NCBI GenBank assembly: GCA_035771165.1
Contig: JAWNZC010000265.1
Span: forward strand, 186,001 to 250,000
Direction of reading: 5' to 3'
Source: Paragorgia papillata
Lineage: Eukaryota; Cnidaria; Anthozoa; Scleralcyonacea; Coralliidae
Length of the DNA stretch: 64,000 nucleotides
Shown: positions 10,473 to 22,779 of the stretch, piece after piece
Numbering within the stretch: the first letter of the stretch is position 1
How the letters are laid out: every line of letters starts with the position of its first letter
Notes under the pieces: generated by a model
What the model was told of the DNA's origin: nothing
The model's database searches: none
What the model saw: the letters and a program-made list of their open reading frames with translations, nothing else
Made by a program: the position numbers and the translations under genes

Positions 10473-12783
10473 CCCTATCTAGACTGGGCTTTTTTTTTCG
10501 TCTTCTGAGGGGAGGTGGGGTAGGGGGGGGTGGAAAGTGCCCGCGGTTAATATCTCAGAAAGTATTTATGCTATCGAAGCGAAATTTGGTATGTTAATAG
10601 AACATTCAAAAATATTTTAATTTTTATTGGTGTCACCCCAAATGTTACGTACCAATGACGTCATTGGTGACGTCATACATAAAAATACAACAAAGTGAAA
10701 TACAAAGGGGATATTACACGACGGCGAGGAGATATGGATTTTATGTTCGAGTGGCAAGGACAGTAGCGAACGAGTGAGATATTGCTCTTGCCACGAGAAC
10801 ATAAAATCCATATCTTTGAGCAACTGTGTAATGTTCTATTTATTATATGGGCAATGAAATTATACGTGGAAGTGATGTTGATAAACTGGATTTAATGCAA
10901 AACCTACAACCGCTTGAGCTAAAACTTTTAGAAAATACAAATGAAAAATACAACAGCTTATTCGAACACGTCATTTTACGCGAAAAACTGAATTAAGAGA
11001 AGTTACTGGCTCAAATTTACTTGATCCGAAACTTACAGCAAAAGGCGTAAATTTTGACTTGTCGATATGTCACTCGCGAGAGTTACATATGAGAAATACA
11101 CCACTCGGTTCCCGGATGTAGTGAAATATGGATTCTACGAGTGTTTTAATTGCTAGTAAAATACTCTTCTCCAGATAATAAAGCCAAATAATAGACAGGA
11201 AAAACTCTCAAATCAAATTTTTTTTATTCTTACTGTAGTCAGAGCCAGTAGAAGGAAGATAAAACTATAAAACTTAAAAATTTAGGAAGAATTTGGTTTA
11301 TGGCCGTTGAGTTAGTCGTTGTGATAAGAAGGTAAATGTTATATTCATTAATCAAGCTTTATTGTTCTATTTATATATTATCTGAAGTATCCTACTTGCA
11401 TCCGTAACTTTAAAAGCAATTTTTCGTAAAAATTAAAATGATGACGTCACTGTATGACGTCATTGTTCCGCCATTTTGCATTCCGCCATATTGGATTTGT
11501 GACGTCATTATGAATGACACACAAAATTCATGGAATTATATTAAAAATACTAAAATTAATCAAATACTCCAAAATAAACAAAAAAAAACTAAATTAACTC
11601 TTTCTCGTCCGAACCGAAAACCAGTCACAGCAGGTGGTCTTGGCAATTTGTGAATTAACATGGCATAATAACACAAAAATAATACCACAATATATCATTT
11701 GAATCGTTTTTACCTCTACTATTCAAATTTTGGGTTTTTGGGTCTTGTCAGACAACCCATTGGGCAAATTATGCTAATTTATGCTAATTACTATTATTAA
11801 TAATATTATTATAATCCAAAAAATGTTAAATATTTAACGAGAAATAACTTTACACCAAACTTTGGATCATGGAAAATGAAAAGCACCATTTCACAAATTC
11901 AAATTGAAAAAATTGAAGCAATACAATAAAAAGCAAATATTATATTGATTTTTTACGATTTTCCATTGAGACCCCCCATGGTGCGCCCGCGCGCGATCAT
12001 ATAACTTATTTTGAAATTTACAAATTAAAACAGAATTATACAAGAACATACGACCAAAATACATCAGTAAGATCGTTTTTAAGTCAGTTATTCAGATTTT
12101 AAGTTATTTTGAGTGATATTTACTTCTGTTTGCCATTACAACGTGACAACTCGCCGACAACTCTCGGCAAATTTTCTTCGATTTTGCCTGACTTGGCCGA
12201 GATGGTTTTCGTCAAATTTTACCAAATTATTGCTAATCTACGAAATAATTACAACAAACAAATGCTTATACTTACTTTCGGAGTTGTTAGAGCCTAAATT
12301 TTCGTTGGTTTCGCTTATATATTGACAAATAAAAGCCATTTTGTTCTTGTCAATACGCCATCATCCTCGCGGGATTTTAACAGTAGGGAAGTCAGGTCAG
12401 AGCTCGGATAATACTTCATGGCATATCGTTATAAAGGTCTCATTTTAAAAAGGGATCATTCAGGATCATTTTAAGCCCTAGGGGGGTAATTTTGGTCATA
12501 ACCTCGCAGGTTCACAACAAATCAAAATGATCCGTCACCAGTAGCGGAAAATCATAGGATCGGACGAGACAGAATTTCGAAATTTTTGCCACAAACGTCA
12601 TCAAAAATGCAGTTGCTGTGGCAACACTAATCAGTGTAAAAAATTTTTTTTACACATGAAGTGTTCTGCAACACCAGTTCTGAAAAGTCACCAAATTTCA
12701 TCCATTTATTTTAAATAGTTGAAAAGTTACAAAACTTTAAATTTGTTGCGGGTAGATCCCCCCCCCCCCAAGTCTAGATAGGG
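10473..12783. mobile_element. TTAA-flanked 2.3-kb non-autonomous element (piggyBac-like ends)
   Basis: TTAA flanks at 10469-10472 and 12784-12787 enclose ends CCCTATCTAGACTGGG and CCAAGTCTAGATAGGG. CCCT termini with TTAA targets fit piggyBac-type elements. Undisturbed copies of the host repeat (14717 and 27675) read AGCAACAGGTTAACAT, so a TTAA was available at this site. The interior is AT-rich with a hairpin at about 10730-10822 and several TGACGTCA motifs. Its frames of up to 71 codons have no recognisable homology. Confidence 0.8.
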
Positions 12784-12837
12784 TTAATAATAATTAAGAG
12801 ACTGCATATACCTTCACCAATGAGTTACATGTATTAG

Positions 12838-13262
12838 AGACGCTCAACCCTTTAACTCCCACCATGTCAGTTCTTCCCTTGACGAGTAAAATCATCTGGC
12901 TTTGGACAGAGTAAAAATTAAAAAGTGCCAAATGGCATCGATGGGAGTGAAAGTGTTAAAAAGAAAACGAGCTGTCCTGCTAACCAGCCTAGCTCACGTG
13001 ACTTACACATGTACAGTACAAGTGCAATCAAGTATTTTATTCATGCATCAAAATTATGCAAAAATATTTGCATAAAATAAGGATAATGAGCGCAATCAAG
13101 TATGTCTTCTACACGAAGAATCTTATGGTCAGATCTTTATGAACCAAAATTGAATGGGTTGGTCCTTGGTCTATGATCAATCTTGTCACAAACTTCATGA
13201 AAATCTGTGCAGTATTTTGTGAGATGTCCTAGCGACAGACAAACAAACAAACAAACAAACAA
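12838..13262 (-). repeat. Two interspersed repeats, reverse orientation
   Basis: 12838-12960 is a reversed copy of the GCCAGA.GATTTTACTCGTCAA repeat. 13020-13262 is a reversed copy of the repeat seen forward at 34430, 42440 and 47060 (TTCTCCGTGT..GAAGAAAT, TGATTGCGCTCATTAT), ending at an (AAAC)n run. No gene. Confidence 0.7.
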
Positions 13263-13566
13263 ACAAACAAACAAACAAGTCAACTGTACTTACAAGTTAC
13301 AACATTACACATCAATGTCCTGTCCATTCCTCGTATATTTGGTTGCTTAGAAACGATTCGCTCCTTTCACCATTACTTCTAAAACTTTACTCATGGCACT
13401 AAGAACGCTCTAGTCTTCCTTCAGGTACTTTACTTGACAATATAATTAAAGATTAATTCGCTTCTAATCAGTGAACAAATGTGACCTCTGCTCCCTCATT
13501 AACACTTGACAGGGTCGCAACCCTAGAAAAGCCTGGGGACGAGTTTGTAAAACACCATCCGTCAAA

Positions 13567-13970
<404 letters not shown>

Positions 13971-14160
13971 TTGGGGGAATTTGAACAAAGGCATATCTAC
14001 TCGTTTGCAAAAGTTCCAAAATTTCGCTGCTTGTATAATAACCAATCAAGGTTGTGATGCTAGATCGGCAGATATATTAAAAAAACTTAAATGGGATAAT
14101 CTAATGGTTAATCACTTTATTCGCACAATCTACGAATGCAATCAAGTATTTGATTATATG
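13971..14160 (+). pseudogene. LINE reverse-transcriptase scrap (C-terminal)
   Basis: This reads VWGNLNKGISTRLQKFQNFA and then KKLKWDNL. It lines up with VWDNLPLSQATRLQKLQNRA and ELGWETL of the LINE at 40.8-42.1 kb. The fragment starts directly at the CTGT run, the same arrangement as the larger LINE. 14160-14640 is non-coding repeat with GTCTGTACG and TTTTATCG inverted motifs. Confidence 0.7.
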
Positions 14161-14874
14161 GCTGGGTTTGATTTCCGGTCCGTACGCAAAACCACGATGC
14201 ATGCTGATTGGTTCCTGAGCGGTCGGGATTTTACGATATTGACATACCGGTCAATACGCTTTTTTCTCGCTCCTGTAAGGTTGACGGGAAAATTTCTGGG
14301 TATCTTTATTCAAACATTCTGAACAATAAAATGTGTTGGAACATTACTGCTGGTTTTCTTTAAAGTTGTTTATCTAAAAACACGACAAATAAAAGCCGAA
14401 CTGGTGTAAACAAGAAGACTCGGTCTGTACGGGAAAGTATTTGCCCTCGGTTTTATCGCACAAAGCTCGCTCCTTCGTCGCTCGGTCTGTACGAAAACCT
14501 TTTTCCCGTATACCCCTTGCACTTGGTTAATAATAATAAGTCTTTATTATTCATACATGCATATGTGTAGGTCTGGTAAACTAGCCTGATTAGCAAAATG
14601 GCTCGGTTTCCTTATTAACCTGCCTGAGCCGGCCAAAAACGGCCTCTATCGTTAATCTTTATTCTTTTACTCTGTCGAATGCCAAACGATTTTACTTCCC
14701 TCAGACAAACCTAGGCAGCAACAGGTTAACATCCTCTATTAGTAAGGCCTTTACGATGTAGGACGACGACAACGGTTAAAAAGCAACATACATTTTTGTA
14801 TTAAAAAAGGTCATGACGACTCACTATTATATTAGATATTTGAAGCTAGTTTAATGACTTTAATAACGCCTCAG

Positions 14875-15932
14875 CATTACCAGAAATTTGGGACAAGATG
14901 GCGTCGCGCGGGCGCATATAGGCCATTAAACATGACGGCCAAATCGTATAAGGAATAATACAGTAAAATCGTAAATTTTAAAATTTATCCTACTAGGGAC
15001 ATAGACTTCTCGGTTGCGGAGCTCGATTCCTGTTAAGAGTTAAGTAAGGAAACGTTATAACAAAAAATGTTCGCTTACCGAAATACACAGCCGGTTCCCA
15101 ACATCGATTTATTTACGCTGCTTATTTGACTCATTCTGTTATGTAAGCCATAGTAATCCTGCTAAACATGCGATACAAATCTGCCAAATACACCACTTTC
15201 CTTGCGAACGATGCAAAGTGCGGAGCTTGCTATGTATTTAGCAATGTTCGAACTGCTAATATAACTCGTAAATATCTCCGTATCTAACAACATTGCGGTT
15301 CCCAAAGCCTTTAAACTTTCTTGGTTTTACAGTGTGTTTGAGCAATACACCAAATCGTAGTTTTATTTAGGCCCACATGCAAATTAGTTTCCTTTTCAAT
15401 TTGGGCCCCTATGCAAATTACATCGTGTCTATTAAAGCATAACGGGAAGATAACATAGGCTGGGACTATTTTTTCATGTTTTGAGTTCATTATTTTTAGA
15501 CACTACGTTTAGGATTATTGTCAAGGATAATTGAGAAGCAAATTTTATCCTTATAGAATACCTAAGCATTAAAAGGTTTCTGAAATCAGAAATGTTATGT
15601 TTACTGCGGCTGCTTCAGCCTCATGTTATAAACGAACTACGTTTTATCCCGACTCAGATTGTATGCACAGTCGAAACTCCGATTTCGTTTATCAGCAGGA
15701 GGACGTTTGTCTAAACGTGGAGTTGAGCTGCGAGAAGGACAAACGACGAAGCCACGGAGGTCTCTTCTCTTTCGAGCAGCCTGCAGCCATGTTTGTTTAC
15801 TTTGAAAGCAGAGGCAATCTTTGTTCTTAGCAGCCGTTTGCATTTTCGCAAAATATTTACTGTATATTATTATCATGGGAGTAACCACTGGCTACGAACG
15901 TGGCCGCAAAATGTCCCAAATTTCTGGTAATG
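14875..15932. mobile_element. Inverted-repeat element, 1.06 kb, absent from the partner copy
   Basis: The ends CATTACCAGAAATTTGGGAC and GTCCCAAATTTCTGGTAATG are perfect inverted repeats. The duplicate at 27838 passes from GCCTCAG straight to TACTGC, giving an empty site, though the target duplication is not clear. No transposase. The part at 15350-15640 reappears reversed inside the element at 34554-35490. The 77- and 83-codon frames there overlap on opposite strands and match no known family. Confidence 0.85.
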
Positions 15933-16036
15933 GTACTGCTAAAATGTTGTGGTGTCAGTATTGAAGTCAATCTTAAGCAGCAGGTCTCATTTTTTGGCCG
16001 TTGACGTCGTCCTGAAGACGTGAAAATGCTCTAATA

Positions 16037-16625
16037 AGGGGGCAATTACATGGAGCGGGCTAGCCCGGCAAACCAGAATGAGTTTTGAATTGATGTGGAT
16101 GATTTCAGGCCGAAATTCGCAATTATCAAGTAAATAAGGGCAAAGTTACGTTAGTTTTACTTCAGTTTTACACCAGTTAGTCTATTATTTATTTTGTAAG
16201 CCCATCGTTAATAAAAAGATTGCATGTTATAGTCTGAGCTAACCCACGAAAGCGTCTTCACGAAGACTAATTAATTTATTAAGTCTTCACTATGATCACG
16301 AAACACACGAACAACGTTTTGATGTTCTATTTCAGTTCTTCAGCCCAGTTTGCCGAGATGAAAACAATTACATGGACATTTTCATCCCGGTTAACCCCGG
16401 TCCATGTAATCGACCCGTAAGGGGGTGTTTATATGGAGGACTAGGGCTAGTCCTCTTTGCCGAGATCCCGTCTCTCAGCGTAATTCCTTGTAAAAATGTG
16501 TTTGCGTTTACATGACAAGAGGACCAGCCCTCCTAGGAGAGATCTCGCTATTGACAACCCGGGATCTCGCCTAGGAGGGCTGGAAATTTCCCATGTAAAC
16601 GCACTCGAGGGCTGACCCTCTTATG
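16037..16625. repeat. Two adjacent MITEs with GGGGG..TTACATGG ends
   Basis: The first (16037-16416) has ends GGGGGCAATTACATGGAGCGG and a matching inverse near 16390-16416. The second (16421-16612) starts GGGGGTGTTTATATGGAGGA and ends CCATGTAAACGCAC. It contains internal GATCTCG inverted motifs. Partner copy at 27950-28505. Confidence 0.7.
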
Positions 16626-16810
16626 AGGGCTAGCAAATCGAAGCTCAGTATACACGGTAAAGTTTGCCTTTACTAATATTTTTTGGTCAACAGTTTCTAT
16701 TTTACAAGTTGTGTTTGTTCACGCATGTTTGTTATAAATTCAAATCGTGTTTGCGAAACCATGATTTCGGGCTTCGTGAGAAAGTTGCACAAGTCAGTAA
16801 ACAAGCCAAG

Positions 16811-17076
16811 GCGAGGTAAATTCCAGCTGCCTTACTATAGGCTAGCCCTACCAAAAAAGCTCATGTAATAAACGCGAGGTAAATTCCAGCTGCCTTACTA
16901 TAGGCTAGCCCTACCAAAAAAGCTCATGTAATAAACGCGAGGAAAATTCCAGCTTCCTTACTATAGGCTAGCCCTACCAAAAAAGCTCATGTAATAAACG
17001 CGAGGTAAACTCCAGCTGCCTTACTATAGGCTAGCCCTACCAAAAAAGCTCATGTAATAAACGCGAGGTAAATTGA
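16811..17076 (+). repeat. 63-bp minisatellite, four units
   Basis: Units starting GCGAGGTAAATTCCAGCTGC begin at 16811, 16874, 16937 and 17000, with a partial unit at 17063. The duplicate at 28702 has five units. Confidence 0.95.
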
Positions 17077-17089
17077 AGAACGAGGACGC

Positions 17090-17825
17090 TGTTGAGATTA
17101 GACACTACGGGCGAAAAATTATTCAGACATTCTCTTTGTTTCGCAACTCGAGGAACAGAGAAGAGAACTTTACAATCACATGAAGCTAAGTTAGTCAATT
17201 ACCATGCATCCAAGTATACTAACACGATTCGACCAGGCTTAACTTCAGCGAGGAGAGGCACCCCGCTAACAACTTGTGCCAGCTATGCCTCCCTGACTAC
17301 GAATTTGCAACTTTAGCTCTCCATCCGAGTTTCATGAAATCACTTTAACTACACCTCATATGGCAGCTATGCCTCCCTGACTATAAATTTGCAACTATCC
17401 GAGCCTCATGAAATTGTTAGAACGTCTAACCGGTCATTAGAAAGTTGCAGGTTCCAACCTGTCTGGATCTCAGAAATATTTTGTGAGTAATTGAGCTTGA
17501 CGAGTCAACCAAACGTCTGTTATATTACACCAAGCTCGCAAACGTACCACATGAACTACATGTATACGTACAACTTATCATATCACTTTAACATCTCATA
17601 TGCAAACGCTACGGGTACCACTTAGGAGCACATACGACTGTGAATTTGTAATCTTAGCTTGCATCAGAGTCTCAGTGGCTCAATGGTTAGAACGTCTAAC
17701 CGGCTATTAGAAGGTTACAAGTTCGATCCCTGTGTGGAGCTCAGAAATCTTTTCTGAGTAATTGAGCTTGACGAGTCAACCAAACGTCTGTTACATAACA
17801 CCGCAAATAAATGTCAAACAATTAA
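17090..17825 (+). repeat. tRNA-like SINE copies (degenerate)
   Basis: It contains pieces of the SINE-like family: a tRNA-like head (GTCTCAGTGGCTCAATGG at about 17670, GTTCGATCCCTG at about 17732) and a body TAATTGAGCTTGACGAGTC...CAAACGTCTGTTA. 17145-17330 is repeated at 30805-30975. No gene. Confidence 0.7.
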
Positions 17826-17835
17826 TTTTATCTTC

Positions 17836-18371
17836 AACAAACAAGAATTCGAAATCTCTACACTCAAGATCCTTGCGTCTTTTACCTACGAAAGTGGATG
17901 AAATATAGAACGCAACACCTCCGGCCCTTCTATCATCACTTCTGTGAGTTCTGTCCAATCGGAACATTGGACTAAAACCCGGAATGCTTAAAGAATCACT
18001 AGCAACCCGGTTATTTAGCCAGGTTTCAAAAACAGCGAAAATATCGAGTTGTTGTTAAAGAACAAGAGAAGTAATTTTTTCAAATTTATCTTCAACATTT
18101 AAACTTCTAGCATTAATATGCCCTATATATTTAGTGTAAGGCTACTAGAAGGGTCGGGGTTTACTTCAACATTTCCAGAAAGTAAAATTAGTACGTATAT
18201 AAACACTATAAAAGAGAATAAACATCCACTAATAAATTCACTGAAAGGCCATAAGATGTAGCTTATACCAGAATGGAAAATATGACAAATAAACATCCCG
18301 ATAGCTTTCAAAGAATTAAATACAAAACATGCATATATTCCACATTTGGAATGCAGGCAAATAAAACACAC
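17836..18371 (-). pseudogene. CR1/L2-like LINE ORF2, endonuclease start (broken)
   Basis: A hydrophobic leader is followed by LLSGNVEVNPDP and then IGHINARSLNV, the usual opening of CR1/L2-type ORF2. Downstream, with stops near 18119 and 18050, comes endonuclease-like sequence (DIFAVFETWLN, GFSPMFRLDRTHR, RRAGGVAFYIS). GNVEVNPDP resembles a 2A ribosome-skipping motif (D-x-E-x-NPGP) but the G before the final P is D. RT is missing: the fragment ends where SINE sequence begins at 17825. Confidence 0.8.
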
Positions 18372-18377
18372 TTCACG

Positions 18378-18791
18378 TTATTCGTTGAATGTCCTCCTTA
18401 GTTTTAATTCTAGCAATTTTTTATTTGCCAGTTTCACTAAAAGTTTACCATCCGTTGTCCATACAGAAAAGTCTGATAGGTCTTTCCGGGCCACATATGA
18501 TTGAAACTTCACAATAATAGCTCTTGGTGATAATCCTCCCCTTACCCTGCCAACACGATGCGTTCTATCAATTTCATGTAGAGCAACGTCGCATTTCAAT
18601 TTGTCTTTGAAAAACTCGATGACGACGTTATAACAATTTTCTTCCTTCTTCTCAGGAACGCCGTAGATTCGTACGTTACAACGCCTAGAATACTGCTCAT
18701 TTTCATTGGCGTGTATCTTGACTTTGTTTAATTGGACTAAATCGGATATTTTCTCCTTCAGAAGTTGCACGACTGTCTCGATTTCCTTCAC
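18378..18791 (-). pseudogene. LINE ORF1 C-terminal part (coiled coil plus RRM-like)
   Basis: It opens with a heptad-like stretch (VVQLLKEKISDLVQL) and then ENEQYSRRCNVRIYGVPE, DRTHRVGR and PRAIIVKF, which mark L1/CR1-type ORF1 RNA-binding proteins. It lies directly upstream of ORF2 in the same orientation, so both belong to one element, of which the 5' rather than the 3' part survives. The N-terminus upstream of 18791 is not resolved. Confidence 0.82.
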
Positions 18792-18829
18792 GACAGTAGA
18801 ATGAAGGAAATGAATAACATATCCTTGGA

Positions 18830-19465
18830 TGCTTTGGATGCAAGAAAACGTTCAAATTATTTTGTAATTGATTTATTAATCAAGCCTTCAAATGCTTCAG
18901 ACTTGAAGTAGCTTTGAAGCTCTTTGCGAGTCTGAACGGCTTCGGGTATTACGTCCTTCGGCATCCGCCATCTTTCGTACAGTCTGGACAACTACTTCTG
19001 TGACAAACTTTTTAACGTAGGAGTATTTTGCAGGACTTACTTACTAAACAAATACAGCCCAGCACTCCAAATTTACCTTTAAAGATAGATGGGCATTCAT
19101 ACACTAAAGATAGTTCAAAAACTCATTAATAATTCATGAGCAAATCGTCAAATCAGAGCTTGTAAATCGGTCACATGCACGCCTGTTTATACCCGATAAA
19201 GTATGATTATTCAACCGGGATGACAATAGATCTCATTATCAAACCTTTGCTCTTATTAATATTCTTTATATAAAGCATACTAATAAGGATCCTTATTAGT
19301 ATGCTTTATATAAAGAATACTAATAAGCAACAAAACGTAATTCATCACAACATTAATCACACAAACAAATCAGTTTAATTCTTTATTTCACACCATCATG
19401 CAATCAAACACTTCATTTAAGTTTCAAGATAACACAGTTCTATATCTCAATTTCCATGAAATAAC
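18830..19465. other. Intergenic with a 76-bp near-perfect palindrome
   Basis: No gene. 19252-19327 is a palindrome centred on GGATCC: arms of 35 bases (TTTATATAAAG inside each arm) with one mismatch. Short TACCCGATAAA and ACCGGGATGA motifs nearby recur at 21057 and 21100. Confidence 0.85.
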
Positions 19466-20884
19466 TTACTTTTCGACAAAATTAAACGTACAGTTATTGA
19501 AAACAGATCTAGTAAGGGTCTCTCTTACATAAATATGATCGTCTGGTAATGGAATTTTGCACAACACATCAGGAACTTCAAACTTAACGTCTTGCGCTAT
19601 AAGCGAATCCGTTTCACTAACTGCACGACTTGCCTCAGCCTCTTCATTTCGCCTTATACCTTGAGGCGGACCTAAGATCTTGCTAACTTGAGTTTCGTGC
19701 TCAGCACTTATTTTTTCGTATTTAAACAATGCATTTGAGCGATGGCCTGTCCTTTCTCTTATCAATTTCTCCTCTACACCTTCTTGAAATAATCCCTTCT
19801 TGAAATAATCCGCTAGCGCATGCAACTCTTGATTATGAGAGGTTTTCCTAGTTAAGCCGCCTGCTCCACATAACTTATCTGGCAAAATCTTATTCAAAAG
19901 TATTAATTCCTACTGCCATTCTCTGGTAATTAAATATATCCTTGTTCGGATTTGGTCTGAAATAGAAGGCTTCAACTTCCTCAGCTAAATATTTGATTTT
20001 TCGAAGTATAAAGAATAACAATTTACCAGACAAGGAAAATGATTTACATCCTTATCACTACAACAAACGTGCTTTACTACACGAGGTGAATATTTCAAGT
20101 CTTTCAGACCGCCATGATATGTCTTCGTCACACTCTCATCGTATATCACACTCTTACAATCAACAATTTTAAAGTTATTATACCTCAGATCTCTATGTTC
20201 TTTTGCTCGAATGCCAAAAAGTTTTCCGTTATAAAAATAAATGGTATGTAGCAATGACTGTGCTGTCGAACATCCAAGAAGATTTTTCTGCCACAGAACT
20301 CTTCTCTTCTTCTTCGCTAATACCTTCTCTTTCAGGTTTCTTCATTTTCAGATGGACACCTTCTACATTACTTTCTCTCATGTGTGCGTCCAAAGCCCGT
20401 CTAAAATTAGTGCTCAGTCTAACACAAAAATAAAAGAAATGTCAATATAATCGTACATTCTGTGCTCTAGTTCTAAACGTTGATAAACCTCTTACAAGGA
20501 AACATTACCTTTGATCGTTCTTATTCAATATCTTTACAGCATCTGATCCATTACAGTCTTCTACATGCCGCGAAATACCACAACAAATACTATATAACGA
20601 ACGCGGAGGATATCGCTCTCCGTTATCTTTAGACACTTCTTCTACGAACTTCGTTAACCAAAAATTTAGCGATCCGGCGCTCGTCGCGATGTCAGCGCCC
20701 AGATCGTCGACTTTAGTCACATCAACTTTGAAGCCAACTTGTTCTTCAAGACTCCTGCCATTCTCTAAAAATCTGGACCGCCCATTTAGTTACTGAGCGA
20801 GTTGATCTTGGTACGGCATCATCAAGCATTTTTTTTTCCTTCTTCGGCAGTTTTCGCTTCACAAAACTTTCTCTTCGAAGCCAT
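19466..20884 (-). pseudogene. DUF3504 / Crypton-type tyrosine recombinase-like gene (frameshifted)
   Basis: It opens at 20884 with MASKRKFCEAKTAEE. After frameshifts (A-run near 20830; near 20765) it reads NFWLTKFVEEV, YPPRSLYSICCGI, then a probable intron (donor GTAATG about 20513, acceptor TTAG about 20420). Next come NFRRALDAHMRE, another frameshift near 20265, then FYNGKLFGIRAKEHRDLRY and GGLKDLKYSPRVVKH. Further breaks are followed by EEVEAFYFRPNPNKD and LIRERTGHRSNALFKYEK. The last motif keeps the R..H..R..Y pattern of tyrosine recombinases. The family includes the C-terminal domains of ZMYM2/QRICH1 and Crypton transposases. At least four breaks make it a pseudogene. Confidence 0.82.
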
Positions 20885-22236
20885 CGTACAAACTACAATT
20901 CGTATATGGCATTCACGCCCTAAAATTCCATGCATCGTAATTTCGTCGTGTTTTAGCATAATCTCTATATTCAATTCCTTGGAGATCTTTCAGTCTATTA
21001 GTCTATTGTTTCGAGATTCCTTTTTGAAGCTGTTCAATAAACTCGCATCACGTGTTTTATCGGGTCAAAAACCACTCGGGCTACGCCCTCGTGGTTTTAA
21101 ACCCGATAAAACACTGCTGCTCGTTTATTAAACATTACTTAAAAAATAATTTTCGTAATTTAGAACGTCTTACTCCACCAAGAGGCTGACAGGATACTAC
21201 ATTTGATGACACAGCCTTGAGACCAGGAATACTAATAGTTGCACTAGACCTGCTTTCAGTCAAAAACATAAAAACATAAAATCATAAATTTTTACATGAT
21301 TTAAAAAATCATCATTTCTAGTTTTGTCACCAACTGAAATATTTGATTGCATGTTGTGGTTGAATTAGTTTGTTAATTAAGCTGGTTAAGAGTGTCCAAA
21401 GAAAAAACTTTGATAAACAAATAAAAGGTAAATAAGTTAATATTACTAGAAGTTACTATCGCAAGGGAAGTGCTGCCTCAAAAGCCATGGGAAGCCTAAT
21501 TTTTTATAAAATTTCAAAAATGAACCCTGGGATTGATTATATAAATTGTAACAGACATACTGTAGTAGTATGTACACATTTTTTCAATTCTTTTAATTAT
21601 ATTTAAATACAGCAGACTTAAATTACAAATAACTATCACTTAATGTATCTGAATATAATTGGCAAGGCTTTTGACTGCATACACAGTATACTACAAACAA
21701 TATGACTATGTGTTGATGTTTGGTAAACAAATTTATGATAAATCACTGTCACTAGAAATCATGCTTCTTACTGTGACAAAGCTGTCAGTGGAATCTGGAG
21801 TGTCTGATATGTTATGGCAAAGCAAGCACCAAACAAATAGGCACCTACTAAATAAATACCAGAAATGGTATGTAACACGTGTTTACAGTATTTGCTGCTC
21901 CATTGTTTATATTGTCTAACTTTCTAACTTGTTGAGAATATAATACTTTCAAGGAGATCTTTGTGATGTATTGTATATTAAGTCATTGCACATGTCCGGG
22001 AATACACAACTGCAACCACTGTATTTTATTTTCCCAAAGAACTTGTAATATTGTATTTACTCTGCATACCAAATATGGTTATCCATGGCACACAAATAAT
22101 TTCCATTGTCCACTGAATTTTCACAAAGTGAACAATTCCATTGTCCACTGAATTTTCACAAAGCTGAGGTAAATAATTTCTTGAAGACAGTGCCATATTT
22201 GTAGAAACCACTGTAGATTATTTCCTCAAATCCAAG
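20885..22236. other. Intergenic, no gene recognised
   Basis: 21055-21115 is a hairpin (TTTTATCGGGT ... ACCCGATAAAA with inner ACCAC/GTGGT) of a repeat type also seen at 14450-14520. A short direct repeat (CCATTGTCCACTGAATTTTCA) lies at 22099 and 22138. The rest is AT-rich with frames under 90 codons that I do not recognise. Confidence 0.6.
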
Positions 22237-22238
22237 TC

Positions 22239-22586
22239 AGATGTTGGTAGGAACAACAGTTGGTAAGTTGTTCAGCGACAGAAAACCCTCACGAGGAATG
22301 AGATCATTGTTAAAAGCATTCAAATACATGTTGTCTCCTTGTACTAAGACATTGTCGATGGTTGTCGAGTTCCACTCGATAACTGGAATACGGTTTGTGC
22401 TGTTAACAGCGTCGATAAACTCATGAAAGAGCACTGCTTTCCTCGAGACTGGCCACTGAAACCTTCATGGCCTTGATGAATACTTCCACGAGAAAGTAAA
22501 GACATGATGTATTTGTTCTTACCGTGAATTTTCTGTCGAAGGAAGCTCTGAATATCGAAGGCAACGTGGTAGCGGAACATGCGCAC
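22239..22586 (-). pseudogene. Coding scrap, transposon-linked domain (frameshifted)
   Basis: Frame 22434-22237 reads FHEFIDAVNSTNRIPVIEWN, then TIDNVLVQGDNMYLNAF and IPREGFLSLNNLPTVV. Upstream in a second frame is FRYHVAFDIQSFLRQK. The GDxMYLxAL..IP..LSL..LP pattern is one I associate with OTU/Ulp-type segments of large cnidarian transposon proteins. It is short and frameshifted. The assignment is tentative. Confidence 0.45.
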
Positions 22587-22670
22587 TGAGTCCCATCAGC
22601 TCATATATGCATGACGTAATGCCGACAGACGAATATTAAACAAACGCAAAATTTAACAAATCGAGATTCT

Positions 22671-22757
22671 GGTCAATCTCGTCCCCAGAGCCAAACCCCT
22701 CGCACGCGTTAACTTGCCCACGCGGCCGGGCATATTTGGCTCTGGGGACGAGATTGG
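22671..22757. repeat. Small hairpin element (CTCGTCCCCAGAGCC ends)
   Basis: AATCTCGTCCCCAGAGCCAAA and its reverse complement flank a GC-rich loop of about 45 bp. Confidence 0.8.
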
Positions 22758-22779
22758 ATTCTGGTCGGCTATACATAGC

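Larger units (their letters stand above)
14650..17080 (+). repeat. Repeat block A2 (partner 27615-29040)
   Basis: It starts with TTATTCTTTTACTCTGTCG and contains the ACTCTG...GCCA repeat, two TTACATGG-ended MITEs and the 63-bp minisatellite. It is collinear with 27615-29040 except for the 1.06-kb element at 14875-15932. Together with 7135-8472 it forms a larger duplicated block. Confidence 0.85.

Noticed and set aside
15597..15888. Overlapping 77- and 83-codon frames on opposite strands
   Set aside because: Inside a non-autonomous element whose core recurs at 35.0 kb without the frames.
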